This document shows, one piece after another, positions 23,772 to 32,140 of a stretch of 64,000 nucleotides of DNA (its first letter is position 1; each line of letters begins with the position of its first letter). The notes beneath the pieces are model-generated. The model was not told the origin of the DNA. It saw only the letters and a program-made list of their open reading frames with translations, and searched no databases. The DNA lies in assembly GCA_040755835.1 (NCBI GenBank), contig JBFMAB010000057.1, forward strand, positions 62,001 through 126,000, written 5' to 3'. The stretch comes from JADLDB01 sp040755835. Its GTDB lineage: Bacteria > Myxococcota > Myxococcia > Myxococcales > Myxococcaceae. The position numbers were made by a program, and so were the translations under genes.

Positions 23772-24487
23772 ACGGAGCCATCGCCATCGCGCGGCGCGAG
23801 TTCAAGACCTTCTTCAACTCGCCCATCGCCTACATCGTCCTGGGCGGCTTTCTCCTGCTCGCCGGCTGGCTGTTTTTCAGCACGCTCTTCCTCGCCGGCC
23901 AGGCGAGCCTGCGGGGCTTCTTCGGGCTGGCGCCGGTGCTCTTCGTGGTGCTGGTGCCGGCCATCACCATGCGGGCGCTGGCTGAGGAGCGAAAGAGCGG
24001 CACCCTGGAGCTCCTGTTGACCCTGCCGGTCCCCGACTGGCAGGTGGCGCTGGGCAAGTTTTTCGCCTCGCTGGGGATGGTGGCGGTCGGGCTGGCCTGC
24101 ACGTTGCCCTACGCCTTCAGCGTGGCGGTGCTGACCGGGCCGGGGCCGGCCTTCGACTGGGGCCCGGTGGTGGCGGGCTACCTCGGGCTGTTGCTGTTGG
24201 CGTCGGCCTTCATCGGGCTGGGGCTGTGGGGCAGCGCCCTGTCGAAGAACCAGATCGTCGGCTTCATCGTCGGCCTGGTGTTGTGCTTCGCCTTCTACTT
24301 CGTCGACAAGTTCGCGCCGCTGTTGCCCGACGCGCTGGGGCAGGTGCTGCAATTCCTGTCGGTCGACTACCACTTCGAGAACATCGCGCGGGGCGTCATC
24401 GACACGCGCGATCTCGTCTTCTACCTCACGCTGACGGTGGCGGGGCTGCTCCTCACCACGCAGACCGTCGGCGGCGCGCGGCAGTGA
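23768..24487 (+). CDS. ABC transporter permease, GldF-like (ABC-2 type)
   Basis: A 239-residue protein with six hydrophobic segments. The first follows the amphipathic start IARREFKTFFNSPIAYIVLG. The conserved cytoplasmic loop EERKSGTLELLLTLPVPDW, a hallmark of ABC-2 permeases of the NosY/GldF group, lies near residues 77-95. The other helices are around FASLGMVAVGLACTLPYAFS, LGLLLLASAFIGLGL, NQIVGFIVGLVLCFAFYFVD and FYLTLTVAGLLL. The start overlaps the ATPase gene by 4 bases, and the GldG-like gene follows after 13 bases. Confidence 0.92.
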   Translation: MNGAIAIARREFKTFFNSPIAYIVLGGFLLLAGWLFFSTLFLAGQASLRGFFGLAPVLFVVLVPAITMRALAEERKSGTLELLLTLPVPDWQVALGKFFASLGMVAVGLACTLPYAFSVAVLTGPGPAFDWGPVVAGYLGLLLLASAFIGLGLWGSALSKNQIVGFIVGLVLCFAFYFVDKFAPLLPDALGQVLQFLSVDYHFENIARGVIDTRDLVFYLTLTVAGLLLTTQTVGGARQ

Positions 24488-24500
24488 GGGTGTCCGAGCC

Positions 24501-26135
24501 ATGAAAGGGAAGGACGTGCAGCAGAAGGTCTTCGGGCTGGCGGTGTTGGGCAGCCTGGTGCTGGTCAACGTGCTGGGGGTGCGGCTGTTCGGCCGCCTCG
24601 ACGTCACGCGCGATCGCGCCTACACGTTGTCGCAGGCGACGAAGGACACCCTGGCGGCGCTGGAAGACCCGGTCACCATCACCGCGTACTTCACCCAGGA
24701 CTTGCCGGCCCCGTACTCGAGCAACGCCCGCTACGTGCGCGACCTGCTCAACGAGTTCCGCGCCGCGTCGAAGGGCCGGGTGGCGTACGAGTTCATCGAC
24801 CCGCAGGCCCAGGAGACCGAGGACGACAAGGAGAAGAAGCGGGAGGTGAAGCAGGACATCTTCGGACGGCGCTTCCGCGAGCAGACCAGCGTCGAGAAGG
24901 AGCTGACCGCCAACGGCATCCAGCCGGTGGAGATCCGCGTCATCGAAGAGGACCAGCAGCAGACGAAGCGGGCGTACATGGCGCTGGTGCTCAAGTACGA
25001 GGACAAGAAGGAAGTCATCCCCCTCGTGCAGAGCGTCCAGTCGCTGGAGTACGACCTGACCAGCCTGATTCGCAAGCTGACGCGCCCCAAGACGCCGGTG
25101 CTGGGTGTCTTGCAGGGCCATGGCGAACCGTCGCTGGACGAGCATTTCCGCTTCCTGTCCACCGTGCTGTCGCAGACGTACGAGGTGCGGCCGGTCCGCC
25201 TCGACGGCAAGGACCGCTTCGAGCCGGACCTCGACGCGCTGTTCGTCCTGGGGCCGCAGACGGCCCTGCCGGCCAACGAGCTCGAGGCCATCGACCAGTT
25301 CCTCATGCAGGGCAAGGCGGCGGCCTTCTTCCTCGACCGGGTGCAGGTCGACCTGCGCACCTTCCAGACGACGCCAGCGGCGCACGGGCTGGGCCCGCTG
25401 CTGTCCACGTACGGGGTGACGCTGGGCGATCGCCTGGTGGCCGACGCGCACTCGGGCAACATCACCGTCAGCGAGCGGCGGGGCTTCATGCTGGTGCAGA
25501 TGCCGGTGCCCTACCCCTTCTTGCCGGTGGTGCAGCGGCTGGAGGGCGAGAGCCCGGTGTCGCAGGGCCTGGGCGACGTCGGCTTCCCGTTCGCCACGTC
25601 GGTCGACGCGAAGCCGGTGGACGGCAGCCAGGCGGTGGTGCTGGCGCGCTCGTCGCCGAAGAGCTGGCTCGAGAACGACCCGCCGTACCTCGACCCGCGC
25701 CGCGACTGGCGCGCCGAGACCATCACGCCCGGCGGGCCCTATCCGCTGATGGTGCAGGTGTCGGGGCGCCTCAAGAGCCACTTCGCCGCCAAGGCCAACC
25801 AGTCGAGCGGCGGCAGCCCCGTGCTGGCCGAGGCCCAGAGCGACGCGCGCCTGGTGGTGGCCGGCACCTCGGCCCTCGTTCAAGACGAGTTCATGCAGAG
25901 CCGGGGGAACCAGGCGCTCTTGCTCAACGTGGCCGACTGGTTGGTGCTGGACCCGGCGCTGCTGGCGATGCGCAGCCGAGGCCTTGCGCTTCCGACGCTG
26001 AAGGCCGACCTGCCCGACACCACCCGCACGCTGACCAAGTTCGGAAACGCGCTGGGCGTTCCGCTGCTGCTCGCGCTCGTCGGGGTGGTGCGCTGGCGCG
26101 TGCGTGAGGCCAGCCGGGCGAAGGTGACTGTCTGA
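24501..26135 (+). CDS. GldG-like ABC transporter auxiliary protein
   Basis: A 544-residue protein. A transmembrane helix near the N-terminus (AVLGSLVLVNVLGVRLFG) is followed by LDVTRDRAYTLSQATKD, the conserved opening of the GldG/PF09822 family. The large extracytoplasmic domain includes TITAYFTQDLPAPYSSNARY and the DVIVL-like sections LGVLQGHGEPSLDEH and DALFVLGPQTALP. A second helix near the C-terminus (GVPLLLALVGVVRWRV) anchors it again. GldG-type proteins combine with the ATPase and permease. It lies 13 bases after the permease and 14 bases before the DUF4340 gene. Confidence 0.9.
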   Translation: MKGKDVQQKVFGLAVLGSLVLVNVLGVRLFGRLDVTRDRAYTLSQATKDTLAALEDPVTITAYFTQDLPAPYSSNARYVRDLLNEFRAASKGRVAYEFIDPQAQETEDDKEKKREVKQDIFGRRFREQTSVEKELTANGIQPVEIRVIEEDQQQTKRAYMALVLKYEDKKEVIPLVQSVQSLEYDLTSLIRKLTRPKTPVLGVLQGHGEPSLDEHFRFLSTVLSQTYEVRPVRLDGKDRFEPDLDALFVLGPQTALPANELEAIDQFLMQGKAAAFFLDRVQVDLRTFQTTPAAHGLGPLLSTYGVTLGDRLVADAHSGNITVSERRGFMLVQMPVPYPFLPVVQRLEGESPVSQGLGDVGFPFATSVDAKPVDGSQAVVLARSSPKSWLENDPPYLDPRRDWRAETITPGGPYPLMVQVSGRLKSHFAAKANQSSGGSPVLAEAQSDARLVVAGTSALVQDEFMQSRGNQALLLNVADWLVLDPALLAMRSRGLALPTLKADLPDTTRTLTKFGNALGVPLLLALVGVVRWRVREASRAKVTV

Positions 26136-26149
26136 CGGGAGCCCATGCG

Positions 26150-27574
26150 ATGAAGACGAAGACGCTGATCGCGGTAGGTGTCCTGGGCGCGCTGCTCGCC
26201 GCCTTTTTCCTCACCCGGGAAGAGCAGGTCGCCGAAGGCATCAAGTCCATGCCGCCGCTCGGGCTGACGGCGGACCAGGTGCAGCGGCTCGAGGTGTCTG
26301 GCGAGCACAAGGCGGTGTTGGAGAAGGGCCAGCAGGGGTGGACGGTGGCGCACCCTGACTCTGCCGCGCTGAAGTACCCGGCCGACGAGGCGCTGGTGAA
26401 GTCCGCCCTGGCGGCGCTGGCCGACTTCAAGGCTCCGGACCTGGCCAGCGAGCGCAAGGAGAGACACGCGGAGTACGGCGTGGACGACAAGGGCACGCGC
26501 GTGAAGGTGACGCGGGCCGACGGGCAGACGGTGGAGCTGGTGTGGGGCAAACCGTCACGCCGCGGCGGGGCCTACGTGCGGCGCGCCGAGAGTGACGCGG
26601 TCTTCATTTCGCCGTCGAATCTGCAGTGGCAGTTCAACCGCGATGTGCTCGCCTGGCGCGAGAAGCGGCTGCGTGCGCCGGCCGCGGGAGACCTCGCGCG
26701 CGTCAGCGTGACGCACCCGGACGGCCACGCCTTCACGCTCGAGGCCGGAGAGGGCGGCGGGTGGGCGCTGGACGGGGCGCTGCCCAGGGGCTTCCGCTTC
26801 GACGCCGCGGCGGCCCAGCGCCTGGTGTCGGCGGTGACGTCGCTGCGCGCCGCGGACTTCCTCAAGGGCGAGGCCCCGGACTTCTCGCGCGGCCTCAGGT
26901 TCCGCCTCGAGAAGAAGGACGGCGGCGGCGTCACCGTGACCTTCGGCGAGCGCCGCAGCGACGGGCAGGTCCCCGTGTCGCTCGAAGGCGAGAGCGAGGT
27001 GGCCACCGTGCCGGGCTTCACCTTCGACCAGGTGAACAAGCGCCTGGACGACTTGCGCGCGCGCACGCTTTTCACCTTCGACGCCCAGAAGGTGACGCGC
27101 CTCGAGGTGGCGGCTGGCGCCCAGCGGACGGTGGTGCAGAAGCGCGAAGGGGACTGGACGCTGGTGGAGCCGAAGACGCCTCCGGCCGGAGTCACCTTCA
27201 CCGCCACGCAGGTGCCCGTCGTGTTGAGCCGGCTGGCGGCCCTCGAGGCCAGCCGGGGCGCCTTCGACGCCGCGCCGAAGGCGACGGGGCTGTCGAAGCC
27301 GACGCTTCAGGTGACGGTGACGTTGGAAGACGGCACGACGCAGCGGCTGGCGCTGGGCGCGGACGCGCCAGACGGCGAGGTGTACGCCCGCGGCGCAGCC
27401 GACGAGCTGACGTGGCGGTTGCCGGTGTCGCAGAAGACGTGGCTGGCGAAGGGCGTCGAGCTGTTCGGCCCGCCCCCTCCACCGCCGGCGCTCGGCCAGG
27501 GCCACGGGCTGGAACAGCTGCCTCCCGAGCTCCGGCGCCAGCTGGAGGCCCAACTCCGCCTGCAGCAGCCTTGA
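26150..27574 (+). CDS. DUF4340 family protein of the Gld-type operon
   Basis: A 474-residue protein. One N-terminal membrane helix (LIAVGVLGALLAAFFLT) holds a periplasmic chain of repeated DUF4340-like beta modules. Recognisable pieces are VQRLEVSGEHKAVLEKGQQG with WTVAHP, the KYGVDDKG-type element EYGVDDKGTRVKVTRADG, and the repeat VTRLEVAAGAQRTVVQKREG with DWTLVEP. DUF4340 genes commonly follow GldG genes. The C-terminal 30 residues are Pro- and Gln-rich. A palindrome-like hairpin (27582-27597) follows the stop and may end the operon. Confidence 0.88.
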   Translation: MKTKTLIAVGVLGALLAAFFLTREEQVAEGIKSMPPLGLTADQVQRLEVSGEHKAVLEKGQQGWTVAHPDSAALKYPADEALVKSALAALADFKAPDLASERKERHAEYGVDDKGTRVKVTRADGQTVELVWGKPSRRGGAYVRRAESDAVFISPSNLQWQFNRDVLAWREKRLRAPAAGDLARVSVTHPDGHAFTLEAGEGGGWALDGALPRGFRFDAAAAQRLVSAVTSLRAADFLKGEAPDFSRGLRFRLEKKDGGGVTVTFGERRSDGQVPVSLEGESEVATVPGFTFDQVNKRLDDLRARTLFTFDAQKVTRLEVAAGAQRTVVQKREGDWTLVEPKTPPAGVTFTATQVPVVLSRLAALEASRGAFDAAPKATGLSKPTLQVTVTLEDGTTQRLALGADAPDGEVYARGAADELTWRLPVSQKTWLAKGVELFGPPPPPPALGQGHGLEQLPPELRRQLEAQLRLQQP

Positions 27575-28202
27575 GCGGCGTTCGCCGACATCGGCGATGA
27601 GCGACGGGCCCAAAGGACGCGCGACGGCCGAAGCCTGTCGTGACGACGGCGCTGCCGTCGCGTCGCGGGTGCGGCCGCGGCACGATGCGGAACGAGGCCG
27701 TGCGCCGCGCCCGTGTGCGAACGCCGCCACCCGCGACGGCTCACCGGACGGGCGCATGAAGCGTGGCCCGCGTCTTCGCCCGGGCCGCGCAGGTTGGCCT
27801 CCCCGCGGTCGGCGGTGACGAGGGAGGACGGCGCGCCGCGATGCTTCGCGCGAGCTGGGTGCGTCGCACCGGGTCGGCCACGGAGCGCCGCCGGTGGCCG
27901 TTGCGTGGGCCTTCTCGTGGCTCCGGGCACGGTCGCGTCGCGCGGCGCGTCCCTGGTGCCTCCGGCTTGCCGAAGGCGGCAAGGCCACCATGTCGCGTCG
28001 CGCGGCGCCTGGTGCGCATGCCTGGAGCCGCGCTCGGCCTCCTCCGGCGAACGGGTGCGCTCGCGCAGGACGATGCGCGAGCGCCGGCCTTCCACTCGTC
28101 GGGACGACCGCCACCGGCGCTGTCTCCTGGCCGGAGAGCGTCTGCGCATGCCGGCCCGCCCCGGCGGGACTTCCGCGCGGAGGGCGCGGTAGAAGCTGCG
28201 GG
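27575..28202. other. 628-base stretch without a gene
   Basis: TCGCCGA and TCGGCGA (27582-27597, 2-base gap) make a small inverted repeat 8 bases past the DUF4340 stop. The remainder is low in sequence variety and very GC-rich. It includes a direct repeat of GTCGCGTCGCGCGGCGC at about 27931 and 27991. Long open frames exist on both strands but read as Arg-rich shadow sequence. I see no gene. Confidence 0.4.
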
Positions 28203-29141
28203 ATGCGTCACTGCGCCCGTCCCTGGAGCGTCATGCTCGCCGCGCTGGCGGTGGGCGTGGGTGTCTCGTGCGCTGGCGCAACCGTCGCGGAGGACGCCGG
28301 CACGCGGCCCATCGACCCAGGCGTCGACGCGGGCGCGGGCGACGCCGGAGTGTTCGACGCGGGCGATGCGGGGGCGGGCAGCGCCGACGCGGGCGGCAGG
28401 GACGCGGGTGACGCCGACGGCGGCCTGACGGACGCGGGCGTGGTGGACGCGGGCGTGGACCTCGACGGCGATGGCCTCGACGACGCGCTGGAGGAGACGC
28501 TGGCCCGCGGCTCCTTCCCGTACCTCTCGCTGGCGCCCGACGACGGCTGCCCGCTGGGCGTCGTGGTGTACCGCGCGCGCCCGCACCCGGACGACCCGAC
28601 GCTGGTGCTCCTCTTCTACGCGCACCTCTATGAGCGCGACTGCGGCCTCACCGGCCACGTCGGCGACAACGAGGACTTCGGCGTGACGGTCGACCCCGCG
28701 CTGCCGCCGCCGCTGGGCATCAAAACGATGAAGTCCATCGGCCACCAGGGCACCCTCTGCCAGCAGGTGACGCAGTGCGGGCGCTGCGGTGGTCTCCCCG
28801 CGTGCGAGTTGACCGACGGGGGCCAGCCGGTGATGTACGCCAGCAAGGGCAAGCACGCGGGCTACGTCGAGAAGTCGCGCTGCAACCCGGTGACGGCGTG
28901 CCTCGACACCTGCGCCTTCAATCCGGTGCCGCGCGTGCCGCCGATGGTGAATGCCGGGGAGCCGGGGCGGCCGCTGGTGGGCGACCTCACCACCGCAGGC
29001 CTCATCACCGCCGACGCCGGCTGGACCGAGGCGTCGCTCTTCTTCTTCGAGCCCTGGGACGCGGGCGCCCGCTTCGGCACCGTGTCGGGCCTCGCGAGCC
29101 GCCTGGTGGACCCGGACTTCGTGCCGCCGGCCTGTCGTTGA
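28203..29141 (+). CDS. DAG-linker lipoprotein with Vps62/DUF946-like domain
   Basis: A 312-residue protein. MRHCARPWSVMLAALAVGVG leads to a lipobox-like VSCAG. About 55 residues of Asp-Ala-Gly spacer follow, then a calcium-type loop DLDGDGLDDALEE. The main domain has FPYLSLAPDD, then VLLFYAHLYERDC, GHVGDNEDFGVTVDP and MYASKGKHAGYVEKSRC. The HVGDxE plus SKxKHAxY pair is like Vps62/DUF946 proteins, although the usual Trp of HVGDWE is Asn here. Eight or more cysteines probably form disulfides (CGRCGGLPAC). The role is unknown. The stop codon lies in the loop of a terminator-like hairpin. Confidence 0.75.
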   Translation: MRHCARPWSVMLAALAVGVGVSCAGATVAEDAGTRPIDPGVDAGAGDAGVFDAGDAGAGSADAGGRDAGDADGGLTDAGVVDAGVDLDGDGLDDALEETLARGSFPYLSLAPDDGCPLGVVVYRARPHPDDPTLVLLFYAHLYERDCGLTGHVGDNEDFGVTVDPALPPPLGIKTMKSIGHQGTLCQQVTQCGRCGGLPACELTDGGQPVMYASKGKHAGYVEKSRCNPVTACLDTCAFNPVPRVPPMVNAGEPGRPLVGDLTTAGLITADAGWTEASLFFFEPWDAGARFGTVSGLASRLVDPDFVPPACR

Positions 29142-29163
29142 CAGCCGGCCTGGTCCGCTTTTT
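29126..29163 (+). terminator. Terminator-like hairpin straddling the stop codon
   Basis: GCCGGCCTGTC at 29126-29136 pairs with GACAGCCGGC at 29140-29149 (one bulge, 3-base loop holding the start of the TGA stop). TTTTT follows at 29159-29163, 10 bases after the stem. It is GC-rich with a late U-run, so a moderate candidate for the end of the 28203 gene's message. Confidence 0.45.
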
Positions 29164-29213
29164 CTTGCAGGCTTTCCCCTGTTTCTCATTCGCCGACGGG
29201 AGCAGCTTTTCGA

Positions 29214-29837
29214 ATGGGACCCATCTGGAAGGCGGTTGTCGCCGCGTTGGTGCTCCTCACCGCCAGCGCCTGCGAAAGCGACATGCGGGTTCGTTTCACT
29301 CTCAGTCAATCGAGCCTGGACCACTTCGACCGCGAGACGCTCTTCGCGCGTGCGTGGGAGCGGTCCGACGGTACATTCCATGTGCGTTTCGGCGGCACCA
29401 CCGCCCTCAAGTCCGACGGCGATGCCATCGAGTCCTCCTGTGTGACGGCTCTCGAGGTGCGCCTCGATGGCTTCCGCAACGAGCCCATCGTCTCGGTCGT
29501 CGACGACGCGCCCCGGATGCAGGTCATCTATGGAAGAATCGAACCCGGTCGCCTCCGCGGAGAGTTCACCGCCCCGTGCCCGGGGAAGGAGACGACGGTG
29601 GTCTTCATCGACAACGCCTGGCGGGTGAACGAGAACGACGCCCTCGCCCCCCGGGCCATCGTCGAGTTCAGCGATGTCGACGTCGCCGCTGGGCGCCTGG
29701 CCGGACATCTCCGTGTCGACCCCGGGGCCCTCGTCGCCAATCGCTACCTGCTTTTTCCCATTCTCGAGGGGTATTTCGTGTTCTCGGGCATCGAGAAACA
29801 CAGCGGTGAGCCCCCGCCGGACTCGGAGCTGCCATGA
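29214..29837 (+). CDS. Putative lipoprotein, first of a two-gene pair
   Basis: A 207-residue protein starting MGPIWKAVVAALVLLTASAC, a lipoprotein signal with lipobox TASAC. The mature part is beta-rich: MRVRFTLSQSSLDHFD, FHVRFGGTTAL, LEVRLDGFRNEPIVSVV, and a C-terminal ANRYLLFPILEGYFVF. It has one Cys pair (near SSCVTAL and TAPCPGKE). No family is recognised. Its ATGA overlap with the following lipoprotein gene suggests that both act together at the membrane. Confidence 0.7.
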   Translation: MGPIWKAVVAALVLLTASACESDMRVRFTLSQSSLDHFDRETLFARAWERSDGTFHVRFGGTTALKSDGDAIESSCVTALEVRLDGFRNEPIVSVVDDAPRMQVIYGRIEPGRLRGEFTAPCPGKETTVVFIDNAWRVNENDALAPRAIVEFSDVDVAAGRLAGHLRVDPGALVANRYLLFPILEGYFVFSGIEKHSGEPPPDSELP

Positions 29838-30757
29838 GGTGCCTCGCCTTCACGCTGGCCAGTCTCGTCTTCACGGTGGGCTGTTCTCCGTCGACGTCTC
29901 AGCGGGTAGCTGCGGTGAAGGAGTCTTTCTTCGAGTTGACGCTCGACGGCGAGCGCATCCGGCTCGATCACGCGGCCGAACACGGGGGCCGCCATGTGTT
30001 TCGCGCCAGCGGACCCCTCACGGCAACGGGGCGGGTCCAGCTGTGGCTCGCCATCGATGCGCCGGCCCAACGCATCATTCCCTACGGGTCCGACGGCAGC
30101 GAGCGACTGTCTCGCTCCTGGCATGTCATGCTCGCGAAGGGCACGCGCGTCTACTCGTCGCCCGTGCACGCGGCGATCGGCGCCACGGTCGGGGGCGACC
30201 AGGGAACGCTGCGAATCACACAGGACGGCCTCGTCACCGAGGGAACCTTCTCGACGCCCGTGACCCTCGTCGGCGATAGGTCGCAGACCATCGAGCTGGT
30301 CGACGTCCGCTTCCGCTTCTACAAGACGCGCTACCTCGACCACGTCGGTGACAGCGCACTGCGCGGCGGCATGTTCACCGGGCCCGTCGAGGGGGTGCCG
30401 AACCTGTTTTCCGGCCCGGAAGTCGGCAAGAGGGACGACCCGGTCTCCAAGGCGATCATGTCGCTCCAGCCGGCGCAACTTCGCGGCATCTGGCAGCACT
30501 ATCGGTCAGACATCATCGAGCCGACCTACGGCCACAACATGAGGCAGGAACCCATCGAGCCTGGCACCTTCATCGATTTCCATGCCGCTGGACCGCCGGT
30601 CATCCGCCACACCGAGTCGAATCAGATCTTCCAGAGTGAGGCGATCGCCACGGGCAACCACATCATCTACTACTTTCGGGAGCCCGACGACTTCGTCATC
30701 TACGACAATCACGCGGGTTTCATGAATTACTATGAACGCGTCGTCGCGGCGCCATGA
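29834..30757 (+). CDS. Putative lipoprotein, second of a two-gene pair
   Basis: A 307-residue protein with signal MRCLAFTLASLVFTVGC. The 4-base overlap with the previous gene indicates translational coupling. The mature chain has an immunoglobulin-like beta section (FFELTLDGERIRLDHAAEHG, then LTATGRVQLWLAIDAP) and a C-terminal part with many aromatic residues (YKTRYLDHVG, IYYFREPDDFVIYDNHAG, FMNYYERV). No family is recognised. The sequence is less GC-extreme than the neighbours. An adhesion or envelope-binding role is only a guess. Confidence 0.7.
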   Translation: MRCLAFTLASLVFTVGCSPSTSQRVAAVKESFFELTLDGERIRLDHAAEHGGRHVFRASGPLTATGRVQLWLAIDAPAQRIIPYGSDGSERLSRSWHVMLAKGTRVYSSPVHAAIGATVGGDQGTLRITQDGLVTEGTFSTPVTLVGDRSQTIELVDVRFRFYKTRYLDHVGDSALRGGMFTGPVEGVPNLFSGPEVGKRDDPVSKAIMSLQPAQLRGIWQHYRSDIIEPTYGHNMRQEPIEPGTFIDFHAAGPPVIRHTESNQIFQSEAIATGNHIIYYFREPDDFVIYDNHAGFMNYYERVVAAP

Positions 30758-30883
30758 GGAGGCTTCAGATCAGACGCCACGACGCCTTCCAGCACCGCGA
30801 TGCCGCACGAAGTCCCCGGAACACTGCGCCCCCATGCTCGCGCCGCCCTTCCCTCGGCGCGGGGTTCCCGACACAATGCGCAC

Positions 30884-32122
30884 ATGAAGCGAAGCGTCCT
30901 CCGGGTCGCCTCCATCGGGTTCGTGGCCGGCGTGCTGGCGGTCTCGGCGTCGTGCGGCGTTCCCCTCTACGACCTGTCGGTTTCATTGGACCCGAGCATC
31001 ATCAACAACGCGGGCCAGTCGTGCACTGTCTCGGTGCTTGCCTCCGACGACACGGGCCAGGTCGGCAAAGGGACGGTTACACTCCAGGCGGCCGCCGGGA
31101 CACTGGCCGACACCACGTTGACCCTCGACTCGTTCGGGGCCGCGCGGACGACCTTCAGTTGCAACGTGGCGGTCGACGACAGGTGCCAGCCCGGCGCCTC
31201 GGTGCGCATCAGCGCCGAGTGGAACATCGACGGACAGGTCGTTCAGGGGGAGCGGCGGGTCCGGCTGGCGCCCGTCGACGCCGGGACGACGAGCACGGAC
31301 GCAGGCGTGCCGAACGGCGTGTTCGTGATGGGCTTCCTCGGGACGTATGGGGTGGGAATGGCTCCGGTGGACCGCCCGACCGAGGTGCAGGTCGGCTTCG
31401 AATCCATCGGCGCCGACTTCATCAACCGCAGCGGTAACGTGGTGGGCAGCGGCTTCGAGCACCGCGCGGACTCGTTCGCGATGTCTGGCAGCGGCTCCGC
31501 GTACCCCACCGACTACCGGGCGAACGACACCCGCATCGACTCCCCCGGCTGCACGGGGACGGAGTACGTGACCGGCCTCCTCGAGTATGGCGTGGGCCGG
31601 TACGCCTACCGGTGTGGCACCTTGCCGAACACGGGCAACTGGTACCTCGGCAGCACGCCGCTGACGCTGCCGACGGACACGCGGCTCATCGGCTACGACG
31701 AGACGGCGCTCGTCGCGCCGACGCCGCAGACGGCGCAGCTCATCTTCGCGGACGGGACGACCCAATCCGTGACGTTGCCGACCTCCAACGTCTGGTTCCC
31801 GGTGCGCGCCCTTCCGGACGGCAGCTTCTGGATCCTCCAGGCGTCGTCGCTCCTTCAGATCCGCCCCAGCGGCGTGGCAGTGGAGTTGGCGACGTACGCG
31901 ATGAACCCCAACACGTTCATCGACGACCAGCGGCGGTACTACTACATCGCACGCGAGGCCGGCCGCGACCGCATCTATCGCGTGTACCCGGGGATGAACC
32001 CCCGCATCGACACCGTGTACGACTCGGCCCAGGCCACGCCGCAGGACTTCAGCGTCTACCCGCCGAAGGTCTACGTCGAGTTCGACCTGGTGGCCGGAGC
32101 GCGGCTGCTCACGCGGCGCTGA
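30884..32122 (+). CDS. Putative lipoprotein with Ig-like N-terminal domain
   Basis: A 412-residue protein. The ATG at 30884 opens MKRSVLRVASIGFVAGVLAV and the lipobox SASC. Residues about 27-125 look like a bacterial Ig-like fold: LSVSLDPSIINNAGQSC, SVLASDDTGQVGKGTVTLQA, VRISAEWNIDGQVVQGE. A short linker TTSTDAGVP follows. The C-terminal 270 residues form a beta-propeller-like region, with repeats such as QTAQLIFADGTTQSVTL and SSLLQIRPSGVAVELATY. It is convergent with the ABC exporter gene 18 bases downstream. No enzymatic motif is seen. Confidence 0.7.
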   Translation: MKRSVLRVASIGFVAGVLAVSASCGVPLYDLSVSLDPSIINNAGQSCTVSVLASDDTGQVGKGTVTLQAAAGTLADTTLTLDSFGAARTTFSCNVAVDDRCQPGASVRISAEWNIDGQVVQGERRVRLAPVDAGTTSTDAGVPNGVFVMGFLGTYGVGMAPVDRPTEVQVGFESIGADFINRSGNVVGSGFEHRADSFAMSGSGSAYPTDYRANDTRIDSPGCTGTEYVTGLLEYGVGRYAYRCGTLPNTGNWYLGSTPLTLPTDTRLIGYDETALVAPTPQTAQLIFADGTTQSVTLPTSNVWFPVRALPDGSFWILQASSLLQIRPSGVAVELATYAMNPNTFIDDQRRYYYIAREAGRDRIYRVYPGMNPRIDTVYDSAQATPQDFSVYPPKVYVEFDLVAGARLLTRR

Positions 32123-32140
32123 GCTTCGCCTTCGGCGCCA

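Noticed and set aside
27575..28202. Genes in the long spacer before the Vps62-like lipoprotein
   Set aside because: Open frames on both strands lack starts with ribosome-binding sites and are dominated by Arg, Ala and Pro.
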